The notes below the pieces were generated by a model. The model did no database searches. It was not told the origin of the DNA and saw only the letters and a program-made list of their open reading frames with translations. The position numbers were made by a program, and so were the translations under genes. A stretch of 64,000 nucleotides of DNA, taken from positions 3,472,001 through 3,536,000 of the forward strand of contig NZ_CP019706.1 in the NCBI RefSeq assembly GCF_002101395.1, read 5' to 3'. Shown one piece after another: positions 38,445 through 48,602 of this stretch. The stretch comes from Pantoea alhagi. Its GTDB lineage: Bacteria; Pseudomonadota; Gammaproteobacteria; Enterobacterales; Enterobacteriaceae. Positions within the stretch are counted from its first letter, which is position 1. Every line of letters starts with the position of its first letter.

Positions 38445-39458
38445 ATGGAAAAACCATTAAATGGAAAACAGATCTTGATCGTGGAAGATGAGGCTGTTTT
38501 TCGCTCCCTGCTGGAAAATTTCTTGTACTCGCTTGGCGCTACACTATTGGTAGCCAGCGATGGTCTTGATGCTATCGAAACGTTGCGCTTTCATCAGCCC
38601 GATATGCTGATTTGCGACTTAGAAATGCCTCGTATGAATGGCATCAAGTTAGTGGAACACTTACGCACCAACGGCAACCAGGTTCCCATTTTGGTCATTT
38701 CTGCTACTGAGCAGATGTCCGATATTGCACACGTTCTGCGTCTTGGCGTACAGGATGTGCTGCTTAAACCGATCAAAGATATGGAGCGCCTGCGTGAGGC
38801 GGTCTACGAGTGCCTCTATCCATCAATGTTTACTTCTCAGGTTGAAGAAGAAGAGCAGTTGTTTCAGGACTGGGATGCGTTAGTCAGCGATCCCACTGCG
38901 GCCGCCAAGCTACTTAAACAGCTACAGCCGCCGGTTCAGCAGGTTATCGCTAACTGCCGGATGAACTATCGGCAGCTTACGATGGCGGAACAGCCTGGAC
39001 TGGTCCTGGATATCGCGGCTTTATCTGACAAAGATCTGGCCTTTTACTGCCTGGACGTGACGCGTGCCGGTGATAATGGCGTGCTGGCTGCGCTGCTGTT
39101 ACGCGCGTTATTCAACGGGCTGCTGCAGGAGCAGCTTTCCGGGCAGAAGCAGCGTTTACCTGAATTAAGCAGCGTGCTTAAACAGGTTAATTTGTTATTG
39201 CGTCAGGCAAATCTTAAGGGGCAGTTTCCATTATTAGTCGGGTATTATCATCAAACCTATAAAAACCTGATTTTGGTCTCTGCTGGTTTAAACGCAACGC
39301 TGAACATTAGCGGACAAGAAATACAACTCAGAAATGGTGTGCCTTTGGGCACAATGGGTAGTACACATCTCAATCAAATTAACCAGCAGGGCGATGCATG
39401 GCAATGTCAGGTCTGGGGGAATGGAGGGCGGCTGCGTCTGATGTTGTCGCCTGAATAA
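38445..39458 (+). CDS. rssB: RpoS-specific adaptor/response regulator RssB
   Basis: Orphan response regulator, 337 residues as in E. coli, that delivers sigma-S to ClpXP for degradation. The receiver domain has phospho-acceptor D58 (LICDLEMPRMNG), acidic pocket VEDE (13-16) and K near LLKPIKDME. The C-terminal half is the degenerate PP2C-like domain. The start ATG at 38445 follows GGGGGAAAACA. It relates functionally to the RpoS-dependent yeaGH genes in this window. Confidence 0.96.
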   Translation: MEKPLNGKQILIVEDEAVFRSLLENFLYSLGATLLVASDGLDAIETLRFHQPDMLICDLEMPRMNGIKLVEHLRTNGNQVPILVISATEQMSDIAHVLRLGVQDVLLKPIKDMERLREAVYECLYPSMFTSQVEEEEQLFQDWDALVSDPTAAAKLLKQLQPPVQQVIANCRMNYRQLTMAEQPGLVLDIAALSDKDLAFYCLDVTRAGDNGVLAALLLRALFNGLLQEQLSGQKQRLPELSSVLKQVNLLLRQANLKGQFPLLVGYYHQTYKNLILVSAGLNATLNISGQEIQLRNGVPLGTMGSTHLNQINQQGDAWQCQVWGNGGRLRLMLSPE

Positions 39459-39652
39459 CAAGCGAATGCTTTTTATTTTTGCGCCGCCCAGACAGACCTT
39501 AGTATAAGTTTTACACTTGGGTAATAATCTTAATTTAGCCGGGAAGAAGTTATCCAGGATAAATCCGGCGCCCCTTAACTGATATACTCGTTTCGTTTTT
39601 TAAATCGACATATCAAGTATTAACTTGAACGGCCTATAAGAGAGGTATCTTA

Positions 39653-40561
39653 ATGTCTGCCTATAAGTCAAAAGTAAAAAAAGCGGTAATCCCCGTTGCC
39701 GGTTTAGGGACGCGCATGCTGCCCGCAACCAAAGCCATTCCAAAGGAAATGTTGCCGCTGGTTGATAAGCCGTTAATTCAGTATGTCGTTAACGAATGTA
39801 TCGCTGCCGGGATCAATGAGATTGTGCTGGTTACGCACTCGTCAAAGAACTCCATTGAGAACCATTTTGATACCAGTTTTGAACTGGAGGCGATGCTGGA
39901 AAAACGCGTTAAGCGTCAGCTGCTGGATGAAATTCAGTCTATTTGTCCGCCGCACGTTACCATCATGCAGGTGCGTCAGGGCATTGCAAAAGGCCTGGGT
40001 CACGCAGTCATGTGCGCGCATCCGCTGGTGGGCGATGAGCCAGTTGCGGTGATTCTGCCAGACGTCATTATCGATGAGTATGAGTCTAACTCCACCAAAG
40101 ATAACCTGGCTGAAATGCTGAACCGTTTCGACGAAAGTGGCCGTAGCCAGATCATGGTAGAGCCGGTAGCAGACGTTACGGCTTACGGCGTTGTTGATTG
40201 CCAGGGTGCCGAACTGCAGCCGGGCGACAGCGCGCCGATGGTTGGCGTGGTAGAAAAACCGAAAGCCAACGAAGCACCGTCTAATCTGGCCGTTGTTGGT
40301 CGTTATGTACTTTCTGCCGATATTTGGCCGCTGCTGGCTAAAACGCCTCCGGGCGCAGGCGGTGAAGTTCAGCTGACCGACTCTATTGCCATGCTGATGG
40401 AAAAAGAGACCGTAGAAGCTTATCACCTGAAAGGCGTTAGCCATGACTGCGGCAACAAGCTGGGTTATATGCAGGCTTTCGTTGAGTATGGTCTGCGTCA
40501 TCCGTCACTGGGCAGCGATTTCAAACAGTGGCTGAACGATACAGTTGAAAATAAAAAGTAA
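39653..40561 (+). CDS. galU: UTP-glucose-1-phosphate uridylyltransferase
   Basis: Makes UDP-glucose from UTP and glucose-1-phosphate; 302 residues. The nucleotide-binding signature is [20 protein letters not shown]. Conserved [20 protein letters not shown] and [13 protein letters not shown] follow. It is the first gene of a likely galU-ugd-epimerase cluster supplying UDP-glucose, UDP-glucuronate and UDP-galacturonate for surface polysaccharides. ugd begins 24 bp downstream. Confidence 0.97.
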   Translation: MSAYKSKVKKAVIPVAGLGTRMLPATKAIPKEMLPLVDKPLIQYVVNECIAAGINEIVLVTHSSKNSIENHFDTSFELEAMLEKRVKRQLLDEIQSICPPHVTIMQVRQGIAKGLGHAVMCAHPLVGDEPVAVILPDVIIDEYESNSTKDNLAEMLNRFDESGRSQIMVEPVADVTAYGVVDCQGAELQPGDSAPMVGVVEKPKANEAPSNLAVVGRYVLSADIWPLLAKTPPGAGGEVQLTDSIAMLMEKETVEAYHLKGVSHDCGNKLGYMQAFVEYGLRHPSLGSDFKQWLNDTVENKK

Positions 40562-40585
40562 TTCACACAGCAACAGGATAACGCA

Positions 40586-41926
40586 ATGAAAGTCACCGTA
40601 TTTGGTATCGGCTATGTGGGTCTGGTTCAGGCTGCGGTATTGGCCGAAGTCGGACATGACGTTCTTTGTATTGATGTCGACGAAAACAAAGTCGAAAATC
40701 TGAAGAAAGGGATCATTCCCATTTATGAGCCAGGTCTGACGCCGCTGGTTAAGCAAAACTATGAAGCGGGTCGACTGAATTTTACTACCAATGCCGAAGA
40801 AGGCGTTAAACATGGCGTTATGCAGTTTATCGCCGTGGGTACGCCGCCGGATGAGGATGGCTCTGCCGATCTGAAATATGTTACTGCGGTAGCGCGTACC
40901 ATTGCTCAATATATGGATGAGCATAAAGTGGTGCTGGACAAGTCTACTGTACCGGTCGGAACAGCTGACCGCGTGCGTAACGTCATGCAGGAAACCCTTA
41001 AGGCGCGTGGGCTGGATTTGACCTTTGATGTGGTCTCTAACCCTGAGTTCCTGAAAGAAGGTGCCGCAGTAAGCGACTGCATGCGTCCTGAGCGTATCGT
41101 AGTCGGAACGGATAACGATGAAGTCGTTGAGCTGCTGCGCGAGCTGTATGAGCCGTTTAACCGCAATCACGATCGTCTGATTCTGATGGATATCCGTAGC
41201 GCTGAGTTAACCAAGTATGCGGCAAACTGCATGCTGGCGACCAAAATCAGCTTCATGAACGAAATCTCCAACCTGGCGGAACGTCTGGGCGCAGATATTG
41301 AGAAAGTGCGTCAGGGTATTGGTTCAGATTCCCGTATCGGCTATCACTTCATTTACCCGGGCTGCGGCTACGGCGGTTCCTGCTTCCCGAAAGATGTACA
41401 GGCGCTGATCCGTACGGCGGAAACCATTGGCTATAAACCTCGTCTGCTGCAGGCGGTGGAAGCTGTCAATGACGATCAGAAACTCAAGCTGCCGACCTTT
41501 ATCAAGCGCCATTTCGGTGACGATCTTAAGGGTAAAACCTTTGCGCTGTGGGGACTGTCATTTAAACCCAATACCGACGATATGCGTGAAGCGTCCAGCC
41601 GCGTGCTGATGGAAACGCTGTGGGCTGCAGGCGCAACGGTACAGGCGTTCGATCCGGAAGCGATGGATGAAGCTCAGCGTATCTATGGTCATCGTGCGGA
41701 CCTGAAGCTGATGGGAACAAAAGAAGCCGCTCTGCAGGGTGCAGACGCGCTGGTTATTTGTACCGAATGGCAGAACTTCCGTGCGCCGGACTTCGACGTC
41801 ATTAAAAATGCCTTAAAACAACCCGTGATTTTTGATGGTCGTAACCTGTATGATCCAGAAAGAATTAGCAAACGCGGTTTTGTTTATTATGCAATTGGCC
41901 GCGGAGCGTCTATTCAAATTGCATAA
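40586..41926 (+). CDS. ugd: UDP-glucose 6-dehydrogenase
   Basis: NAD-dependent four-electron oxidation of UDP-glucose to UDP-glucuronate; 446 residues. The N-terminal Rossmann motif is [17 protein letters not shown]; the catalytic cysteine is C266 in [12 protein letters not shown]; the C-terminal UDP-binding domain includes [18 protein letters not shown]. The RBS CAGGATAACGCA precedes ATG 40586. It sits between galU and an epimerase gene; in E. coli galU is followed directly by hns, so this is a clade-specific arrangement. Confidence 0.96.
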   Translation: MKVTVFGIGYVGLVQAAVLAEVGHDVLCIDVDENKVENLKKGIIPIYEPGLTPLVKQNYEAGRLNFTTNAEEGVKHGVMQFIAVGTPPDEDGSADLKYVTAVARTIAQYMDEHKVVLDKSTVPVGTADRVRNVMQETLKARGLDLTFDVVSNPEFLKEGAAVSDCMRPERIVVGTDNDEVVELLRELYEPFNRNHDRLILMDIRSAELTKYAANCMLATKISFMNEISNLAERLGADIEKVRQGIGSDSRIGYHFIYPGCGYGGSCFPKDVQALIRTAETIGYKPRLLQAVEAVNDDQKLKLPTFIKRHFGDDLKGKTFALWGLSFKPNTDDMREASSRVLMETLWAAGATVQAFDPEAMDEAQRIYGHRADLKLMGTKEAALQGADALVICTEWQNFRAPDFDVIKNALKQPVIFDGRNLYDPERISKRGFVYYAIGRGASIQIA

Positions 41927-41940
41927 TTAATGAGGTAAAT

Positions 41941-42945
41941 ATGAACTATCTGGTTACCGGCGCGGCAGGGTTTATTGGTTTTCACGTTACCCAACGCCTT
42001 CTGTCGGCCGGTCACCAGGTTGTCGGTCTCGACAACCTGAATGATTATTATGATGTAAATCTCAAACGTGCCCGCCTTAATCAAATCACTTCTTCCGACT
42101 TTACTTTTATCGAAGGCGATTTATCTGACAGGGATGCAATAGCCTCGCTGTTTGCACAGCATCGTTTCCAGCGTGTTATTCATCTGGGGGCGCAGGCAGG
42201 TGTTCGTTATTCTATTGATAATCCACATGCATATGCAGACGCTAATCTGACGGGGCACCTTAATATTCTTGAGGGCTGTCGTCATCATAAAATCGAGCAT
42301 TTGCTGTACGCCTCTTCCAGTTCTGTTTACGGTCTGAACCGTAAAATGCCATTTTCCACCGACGATAGCGTAGACCATCCGGTTTCGCTTTATGCGGCAA
42401 CGAAAAAAGCTAATGAACTGATGTCGCATACTTATTCACATCTTTACGGTATCCCAACGACCGGTTTGCGCTTCTTTACCGTCTACGGACCGTGGGGACG
42501 TCCGGATATGGCCCTGTTTAAATTCACCCGAGCTATTATCGCGGGCGAAAGGATCGACGTTTATAACAATGGTCAAATGCGCCGCGATTTTACTTATATT
42601 GACGATATCACCGAGTCGATTTTCCGCCTGCAGGATGTGATACCGCAAAAAGATCCCGACTGGACAGTTGAAACAGGCTCGCCTGCCACCAGCTCTGCGC
42701 CTTATCGTGTTTATAATATTGGTAACAGTCAGCCTGTAACGCTAATGGCTTATATAGAAGCCCTGGAGAAAGCGCTGGGTACAGAGGCGCAGAAAAATAT
42801 GCTGCCGATGCAGCCGGGCGATGTGCTGGAAACCAGTGCGGATACGCAGGCGCTGTACGAGGTGATCGGATTTAAACCGCAAACGGGCGTGGAAGAGGGC
42901 ATCAAACGCTTTGTGGAGTGGTACCGGGCTTTTTATAAGGTCTGA
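41941..42945 (+). CDS. UDP-glucuronate 4-epimerase (short-chain epimerase)
   Basis: Extended short-chain dehydrogenase/reductase fold, 334 residues. NAD-binding is GAAGFIGFHV (residues 7-16), the serine region is YASSSSVYGLN, and the catalytic Y151-xxx-K lies in YAATKKANE. The strings SIDNPHAYADANLTGHLNIL and TVYGPWGRPDMALFKFT are typical of enzymes making UDP-galacturonate from UDP-glucuronate. Its place 14 bp after ugd supports that substrate. A terminator follows. Confidence 0.88.
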   Translation: MNYLVTGAAGFIGFHVTQRLLSAGHQVVGLDNLNDYYDVNLKRARLNQITSSDFTFIEGDLSDRDAIASLFAQHRFQRVIHLGAQAGVRYSIDNPHAYADANLTGHLNILEGCRHHKIEHLLYASSSSVYGLNRKMPFSTDDSVDHPVSLYAATKKANELMSHTYSHLYGIPTTGLRFFTVYGPWGRPDMALFKFTRAIIAGERIDVYNNGQMRRDFTYIDDITESIFRLQDVIPQKDPDWTVETGSPATSSAPYRVYNIGNSQPVTLMAYIEALEKALGTEAQKNMLPMQPGDVLETSADTQALYEVIGFKPQTGVEEGIKRFVEWYRAFYKV

Positions 42946-42956
42946 GTTAAGTAATT

Positions 42957-42989
42957 AAAAAAAGGAAGCCTGGGGCTTCCTTTTTTTGG
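42957..42989 (+). terminator. Terminator of the galU-ugd-epimerase cluster
   Basis: AAAAAGGAAGCC pairs with GGCTTCCTTTTT across a three-base loop, followed by more T. Confidence 0.9.
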
Positions 42990-43031
42990 GTGTGGCCTGG
43001 CATGACAAATACGATAAAAAGACCAATAAAA

Positions 43032-43053
43032 AACCCCATAACAAAATGGGGTT
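43032..43053 (-). terminator. hns terminator
   Basis: Eight-base stem AACCCCAT / ATGGGGTT with a six-base loop; the minus strand continues TTTTATTGG. Confidence 0.8.
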
Positions 43054-43076
43054 AAGAGAAGCACCCTGAACAGGAA

Positions 43077-43484
43077 TTACAGCAGAAAATCATCCAGCTG
43101 CTTGCCTTCCTCTTCAATGGCTTTCTTGATTACCGCAGGAGTACGGCCCTGGCCTGTCCAGGTTTTGCTTTCGCCATTTTCATCAACGTATTTATATTTA
43201 GCCGGACGTGCAGCACGCTTGGCTTTGCCACTTGTTTTAGTTGCTGCCATAGTTTGCAGCAGTTCATTCGGATCAATGCCGTCGGCAATCAGCATTTCGC
43301 GGTACTGCTGAAGTTTACGCGTACGCTCTTCAATTTCAGCCTGCGCCTGACTTTCTTCTTCGCGGCGCTCATTAACGACCACTTCCAGTTTTTCCAGCAT
43401 TTCTTCCAGAGTTTCCAGAGTACATTCTCTGGCCTGGGCGCGCAGTGTACGGATGTTGTTCAGAATTTTAAGTGCTTCGCTCAT
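43077..43484 (-). CDS. hns: Nucleoid-associated silencer H-NS
   Basis: DNA-binding protein of 135 residues that silences AT-rich DNA. An N-terminal coiled-coil oligomerisation region ([20 protein letters not shown]) and a linker lead to the C-terminal DNA-binding domain with the hook motif [17 protein letters not shown] 43484 ([10 protein letters not shown]) is the family start; the frame is open far upstream, but this is not coding. AT-rich genes in this window (the 11-22 kb element) are likely targets. Confidence 0.97.
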   Translation of the reverse strand: MSEALKILNNIRTLRAQARECTLETLEEMLEKLEVVVNERREEESQAQAEIEERTRKLQQYREMLIADGIDPNELLQTMAATKTSGKAKRAARPAKYKYVDENGESKTWTGQGRTPAVIKKAIEEEGKQLDDFLL

Positions 43485-43993
43485 TGTCCTAATCTCAAAA
43501 TATATTGGGTGGGAGAAATGTTCTGCCTGATAATAATAGAGGTGGAAAAAAGGAACTGCAATAGTTAATTTTGTAAGAAATTCACAAAGTCTTATTAAAG
43601 TGAGATTTGCATAACGCAATTGGGGGAAAGTTATAGTTGTCTCAGGCGAAAATAAGCCAGTCCCATTAAAAGCTATCATTAAACGGCCTTGGGCTTACAA
43701 GGGATTATCTGTTCATCCTGGTGCTTAAAATCGTCGTATAACCTAAAGCGTTAGCCTCATTAAGCTTAAAGTGCAAAGGTTCAGAGCGGCTAAAAAAAGG
43801 CCATAATAAGAACAGGGATTGAGGTTTTATCATTTAATGCCGCGGACAGAGATTATGCGTTACTGCGGATGATGTTAAACAAGCGCCGCGGTTAAACAAC
43901 ATAATCATATTGCAGGTTATCCAGCCGGCACTACTGAGGCTATGATACAATCGTCGGCGTTTTTGTTTAACCCTTTTGGCGGAGTTCAGCCCT
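43485..43993. other. hns-tdk intergenic region
   Basis: About 510 bp of AT-rich sequence between divergent hns and tdk. No gene, clear hairpin or recognisable operator was seen. hns promoters usually lie in such long leader regions. Confidence 0.5.
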
Positions 43994-44599
43994 ATGGCTC
44001 AGCTTTATTTCTATTACTCGGCAATGAATGCCGGGAAATCCACCGCATTGTTGCAATCTTCTTATAATTATCAGGAAAGGGGCATGCGGACTTTGGTCTG
44101 GACTGCGGAGATAGACGATCGCTTCGGTAGTGGTAAAGTCAGCTCACGCATTGGCCTTTCGTCACCGGCTAAATTGTTTAACAATCAGACTTTGCTGATG
44201 CATGAAATTACTGAAGAATATGAAAAAAAGCCGATACATTGCATACTTGTTGATGAATGCCAATTTTTGACGCGCGAACAAGTTCGAGAACTTTCTGATG
44301 TCGTCGATTATCTGGATATACCCGTATTGTGTTATGGCTTGCGCACTGATTTCCGTGGTGAATTATTTAGCGGAAGCCAGTATTTATTAGCCTGGGCTGA
44401 TAAACTTATCGAATTAAAAACCATTTGCCATTGCGGCCGTAAAGCCGGGATGGTGCTACGTCTTGACAGTGAGGGTAAGCCCTATGCCGAAGGCGAGCAG
44501 GTGGTTATCGGCGGTAACGAGCGCTATGTTTCTGTGTGTCGCAAGCATTATAAGGATGCGCTGGTAAAAGGCGTTTTACAGCCCGCAGAGCCTTCCTGA
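43994..44599 (+). CDS. tdk: Thymidine kinase
   Basis: Type II thymidine kinase, 201 residues (205 in E. coli), phosphorylating thymidine with ATP in pyrimidine salvage. P-loop is [15 protein letters not shown]; catalytic/metal motif is LVDECQFL; the zinc-binding cysteines are in TICHCGRKA and VCRKHYK. ATG 43994 (MAQLYFYYS) is the family start. Confidence 0.96.
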   Translation: MAQLYFYYSAMNAGKSTALLQSSYNYQERGMRTLVWTAEIDDRFGSGKVSSRIGLSSPAKLFNNQTLLMHEITEEYEKKPIHCILVDECQFLTREQVRELSDVVDYLDIPVLCYGLRTDFRGELFSGSQYLLAWADKLIELKTICHCGRKAGMVLRLDSEGKPYAEGEQVVIGGNERYVSVCRKHYKDALVKGVLQPAEPS

Positions 44600-44721
44600 A
44601 AGGAGAGGGGTAGGCTGCAGCGCCAGACGCGTTACAGAGGCTTACAGGGCGTTTTATGCAGGAAGTGAAGCGTCGGGAAATCAGTACAGAACACCGGGGA
44701 TGCGTCCAGACGACAGAGATA

Positions 44722-44749
44722 AAAAAAACCCGCCAAAGCGGGTTTTTTT
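44722..44749. terminator. Bidirectional terminator between tdk and adhE
   Basis: ACCCGC / GCGGGT stem with a four-base loop, flanked by an A-run and a T-run. Confidence 0.85.
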
Positions 44750-44761
44750 ATGGTCTGAGAA

Positions 44762-47449
44762 TCAAACTTTTTTAGCTTTCTTCTCTACTTTAGCCTCTTT
44801 GACCGGCTGAGCAATGATCGCTTCAGAGACAGATTCAAAGGGTTCTGCATATTCGCGACCGTAGAAGGTATCAAGCATGATCTGTTTCAGCTCAGCAATC
44901 AGCGGGTAACGCGGGTTAGCGCCGGTACACTGATCATCAAACGCGTCATCAGCCAGCTTATCGACTTTCGCCAGAAAATCAGCTTCCTGAACGCCTGCCT
45001 CGCGAATCGATTTCGGAATACCCAACTGGGCTTTCATCTCTTCCAGCCACGCCAGCAGTTTCTCGATTTTCTGCGCCGTGCGGTCGCCGGCAGCGCTCAG
45101 ACCAAGGTGGTCGGCGATTTCGGCATAACGACGGCGAGCCTGCGGACGATCGTACTGGCTGAACGCTGTCTGTTTGGTCGGATTGTCATTAGCGTTATAG
45201 CGAATAACATTCGAGATCAGCAGGGCATTAGCCAGGCCGTGCGGGATATGGAATTCAGACCCCAGTTTATGCGCCATTGAGTGACACACCCCAAGGAAAG
45301 CATTCGCAAAAGCGATACCGGCAATGGTTGCGGCGTTATGAACGCGTTCACGCGCTACTGGATTTTTCGCACCATCGCGATAGCTGTCTGCCAGATTGTC
45401 TTTCAGCAGCTTAAGGGCCTGCAGCGCCTGACCATCAGAGTACTCATTGGCCAACACGGAAACATAGGCTTCCAGCGCGTGGGTTACCGCATCAAGACCA
45501 CCAAAAGCGGCCAGCGATTTCGGCATATTCATCACGAGGTTGGCATCTACGATAGCCATATCCGGCGTCAGCGCGTAATCAGCCAGCGGATATTTCTGGC
45601 CGGTGGCATCATCGGTCACCACCGCAAACGGCGTAACTTCTGAACCGGTGCCTGAAGTGGTGGTCACCGCAATCATCTTCGCCTTCACGCCCATTTTCGG
45701 GAACTTATAGATACGTTTACGGATATCCATAAAGCGCAGAGCCAGCTCTTCGAAATGGGTTTCAGGATGCTCGTACATGACCCACATGATTTTGGCTGCG
45801 TCCATTGGAGAGCCGCCGCCAAGGGCAATGATCACATCCGGTTTAAAGGAGTGCATCTGTTCAGCGCCTTTGCGCACGATGCTCAGCGTTGGGTCGGCTT
45901 CCACTTCAAAGAAAATTTCGGTTTCGACGCCGTGAGATTTCAGTACAGAGGTAATCTGATCGGCATAACCGTTATTGAACAGGAAGCGGTCGGTCACGAT
46001 AAAGGCGCGTTTTGCTCCGTCAGAAGCTACCTCTTCCAGGGCGATAGGCAGAGAGCCACGACGGAAATAAATAGATTTTGGAAGTTTGTGCCACAACATA
46101 TTTTCAGCTCGCTTGGCCACGGTTTTCTTATTGATAAGATGCTTAGGACCGACGTTTTCAGAAATTGAGTTGCCGCCCCATGAACCACAGCCCAGCGTCA
46201 GAGAAGGCGCCAGTTTAAAGTTATACAGGTCGCCGATACCGCCCTGTGAAGCTGGCGTATTGATCAGGATGCGCGCGGTTTTCATTTTGTCGCCAAAATA
46301 ATTTACGCGTTCATGCTGGTTGTCCTGGTCGGTATACAGACAAGAGGTATGACCGATACCGCCCATCGCCACCAGTTTCTCTGCTTTTGCCACAGCCTGT
46401 TCAAAGTTATCTGCGCGGTACATTGCCAGCGTAGGCGAAAGTTTTTCGTGGGCGAAAGGTTCAGATTCGTCCACCAACTGCACTTCGCCAATCAGAATTT
46501 TGGTGCTTGCCGGTACATGGATGCCTGCCATTTCGGCAATTTTCACTGCCGGCTGACCCACGATGGCTGCATTCAGCCCGCCGTTTTTCAGGATGATATC
46601 CTGTACGGCTTTCAGCTCTGTGCCCTGTAACAGGTAACCGCCGTGGCTGGCGAAACGCTCACGTACTGCATCATATACGGCGTCTACCACGATAACGGAC
46701 TGCTCTGAAGCGCAAATGACGCCGTTATCGAAAGTCTTGGACATCAAAATAGAGGCCACGGCACGCTTGATATCTGCGGTTTCGTCAATAACGACCGGGG
46801 TATTCCCCGCGCCGACGCCGATAGCGGGTTTACCAGAGCTGTAAGCTGCTTTTACCATCCCCGGGCCACCGGTTGCCAGAATCAGGTTAATGTCCGGATG
46901 ATGCATCAGTTGGTTAGAAAGCTCTACGGAAGGCTGGTCAATCCAGCCGATAATATCTTTTGGCGCACCAGCGGCGATGGCAGCCTGCAGCACGATATCC
47001 GCTGCTTTATTGGTAGCGTCTTTCGCTCGCGGATGTGGAGAGAAGATAATACCGTTACGGGTTTTAAGGCTGATCAGCGCCTTAAAGATAGCGGTGGAGG
47101 TTGGGTTAGTAGTAGGGACGATACCGCAAATTAGGCCGGTGGGTTCAGCAATGGTAATGGTGCCGAAAGTCTCGTCAGTTTCCAGAATACCGCAGGTTTT
47201 TTCATCTTTATAGGCATTGTAAATATATTCTGAAGCGAAGTGGTTTTTAATCACTTTATCTTCCACAATACCCATTCCAGATTCTGCTACCGCCATTTTT
47301 GCCAGCGGAATACGCGCGTCGGCAGCAGCCAGCGCGGCGGCGCGGAAAATTTTATCAACCTGCTCTTGAGTGAAATTGGCGTATTCGCGCTGCGCTTGTT
47401 TTACACGTTCAACAAGTGCGTTAAGTTCAGCGACATTGGTAACGGCCAT
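44762..47449 (-). CDS. adhE: Bifunctional acetaldehyde-CoA/alcohol dehydrogenase AdhE
   Basis: Fermentative enzyme of 895 residues that reduces acetyl-CoA to acetaldehyde and then to ethanol, forming spirosomes. The N-terminal aldehyde dehydrogenase has its catalytic cysteine in NGVICASEQS. The C-terminal iron-dependent alcohol dehydrogenase has GGGSPMDAAK and the metal-binding histidines in FLGVCHSMAHKLG and HIPHGLANAL. ATG 47449 follows AGGAGAGCATT. A perfect FNR-type box stands about 220 bp upstream. Confidence 0.97.
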   Translation of the reverse strand: MAVTNVAELNALVERVKQAQREYANFTQEQVDKIFRAAALAAADARIPLAKMAVAESGMGIVEDKVIKNHFASEYIYNAYKDEKTCGILETDETFGTITIAEPTGLICGIVPTTNPTSTAIFKALISLKTRNGIIFSPHPRAKDATNKAADIVLQAAIAAGAPKDIIGWIDQPSVELSNQLMHHPDINLILATGGPGMVKAAYSSGKPAIGVGAGNTPVVIDETADIKRAVASILMSKTFDNGVICASEQSVIVVDAVYDAVRERFASHGGYLLQGTELKAVQDIILKNGGLNAAIVGQPAVKIAEMAGIHVPASTKILIGEVQLVDESEPFAHEKLSPTLAMYRADNFEQAVAKAEKLVAMGGIGHTSCLYTDQDNQHERVNYFGDKMKTARILINTPASQGGIGDLYNFKLAPSLTLGCGSWGGNSISENVGPKHLINKKTVAKRAENMLWHKLPKSIYFRRGSLPIALEEVASDGAKRAFIVTDRFLFNNGYADQITSVLKSHGVETEIFFEVEADPTLSIVRKGAEQMHSFKPDVIIALGGGSPMDAAKIMWVMYEHPETHFEELALRFMDIRKRIYKFPKMGVKAKMIAVTTTSGTGSEVTPFAVVTDDATGQKYPLADYALTPDMAIVDANLVMNMPKSLAAFGGLDAVTHALEAYVSVLANEYSDGQALQALKLLKDNLADSYRDGAKNPVARERVHNAATIAGIAFANAFLGVCHSMAHKLGSEFHIPHGLANALLISNVIRYNANDNPTKQTAFSQYDRPQARRRYAEIADHLGLSAAGDRTAQKIEKLLAWLEEMKAQLGIPKSIREAGVQEADFLAKVDKLADDAFDDQCTGANPRYPLIAELKQIMLDTFYGREYAEPFESVSEAIIAQPVKEAKVEKKAKKV

Positions 47450-47918
47450 AATGCTCTCCTGATGGAAGTTAAACTCTTTTAGTAAACAGGCCAGGCTGAA
47501 TGCGGCATTACGCTTTGGAGCGGGCAAATAACGCATTTTGCGCTTTACTTACTCCGTGCTGTTTACTGAAAGAGTTTCTATGGCGAAGGCGTTGGTAAAT
47601 GACAGCGCGCCTCGTTATCAATTCCTTTTGATGAGGCCAGCTTACCTGGATCGGGGTAGATGCTTGTTGATTTAGATCAAGATTCCTTGAAGCTGACACC
47701 TTTCAGCATGATTATTTTTTGACCAAAATCAGATTTTGACTAATCTACCGTAACAACAATTTTTTTCGCATCATTAGCTAAACAATCTTTTAACAATGGA
47801 TTTTTTTCCTGCGTTGAGGGGTAATTACAGCTTTTTAGACTGGGGTTGTCCGCTGGCAAGCGGATGATATTTACTTTAAATTAAGGCGGTTATTATTGGC
47901 GCATTTGCGGAGTAGTTT
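47450..47918. other. adhE-ychE divergent regulatory region
   Basis: About 470 bp without a gene, containing the FNR-type box at 47667-47680 and AT-rich tracts up to 47820. The E. coli adhE promoter is also far upstream and controlled by several global regulators. Confidence 0.5.
47667..47680. promoter_or_regulatory. FNR-type box upstream of adhE
   Basis: TTGATTTAGATCAA is a perfect match to TTGAT-N4-ATCAA, the consensus for the anaerobic regulator FNR (and partly CRP). Confidence 0.65.
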
Positions 47919-48566
47919 GTGAATACCCTTGCACTGGATCTGTCCGGCTATATTAAATTTTTTGTTGGCCTGTTTGCGCTGGTGAACCCCATCGGGATTA
48001 TTCCTGTTTTTATTAGCATGACCAGCTACCAGCCGGTGGCCGAAAGAAACAGAACCAACCTGACGGCGAACCTTGCTGTGGCGATTATCCTCTGGACATC
48101 GCTGTTTCTGGGTGATGCCATTCTGCATATCTTTGGTATCTCTATCGACTCTTTCCGTATTGCAGGCGGCATCCTGGTGGTGACCATTGCCATGTCGATG
48201 ATTAGCGGTAAGCTGGGCGAAGATAAGCAAAATAAACAGGAGAAATCAGAAACGGCGGTACGCGAAAGCATTGGCGTTGTGCCGCTGGCATTGCCATTAA
48301 TGGCTGGCCCGGGGGCCATTAGCTCAACTATCGTCTGGAGCACGCGTTATCACAGTTGGGTAAACCTGCTGGCCTTTAGCATCGCCATTGCGCTATTTGC
48401 CTTTTGCTGTTGGCTTTTGTTTCGCGCCGCGCCGGTTATGGTGCGCGTGCTGGGCCAAACCGGCATCAACGTTATTACCCGTATCATGGGGTTATTACTT
48501 ATGGCATTGGGCATAGAATTTATTGTTACTGGCCTTAGAGCAAGCTTCCCTGGCTTGCTTAATTAA
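47919..48566 (+). CDS. ychE: MarC-family membrane protein YchE
   Basis: Inner-membrane protein of 215 residues (the E. coli length) with about six hydrophobic segments, in the MarC/UPF0056 family of unknown transport role. Typical strings: FALVNPIGIIPVFISMT, GDAILHIFGIS and PLALPLMAGPGAISSTI. The start is GTG at 47919 after GCGGAG. A 13-bp stem terminator follows. Confidence 0.93.
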   Translation: MNTLALDLSGYIKFFVGLFALVNPIGIIPVFISMTSYQPVAERNRTNLTANLAVAIILWTSLFLGDAILHIFGISIDSFRIAGGILVVTIAMSMISGKLGEDKQNKQEKSETAVRESIGVVPLALPLMAGPGAISSTIVWSTRYHSWVNLLAFSIAIALFAFCCWLLFRAAPVMVRVLGQTGINVITRIMGLLLMALGIEFIVTGLRASFPGLLN

Positions 48567-48571
48567 CCTTT

Positions 48572-48602
48572 CATAACCGATGTCTGCGTGACATCGGTTA
48601 TG
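48572..48602 (+). terminator. Terminator of ychE
   Basis: Thirteen-base perfect stem CATAACCGATGTC / GACATCGGTTATG with a five-base loop. Confidence 0.75.
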
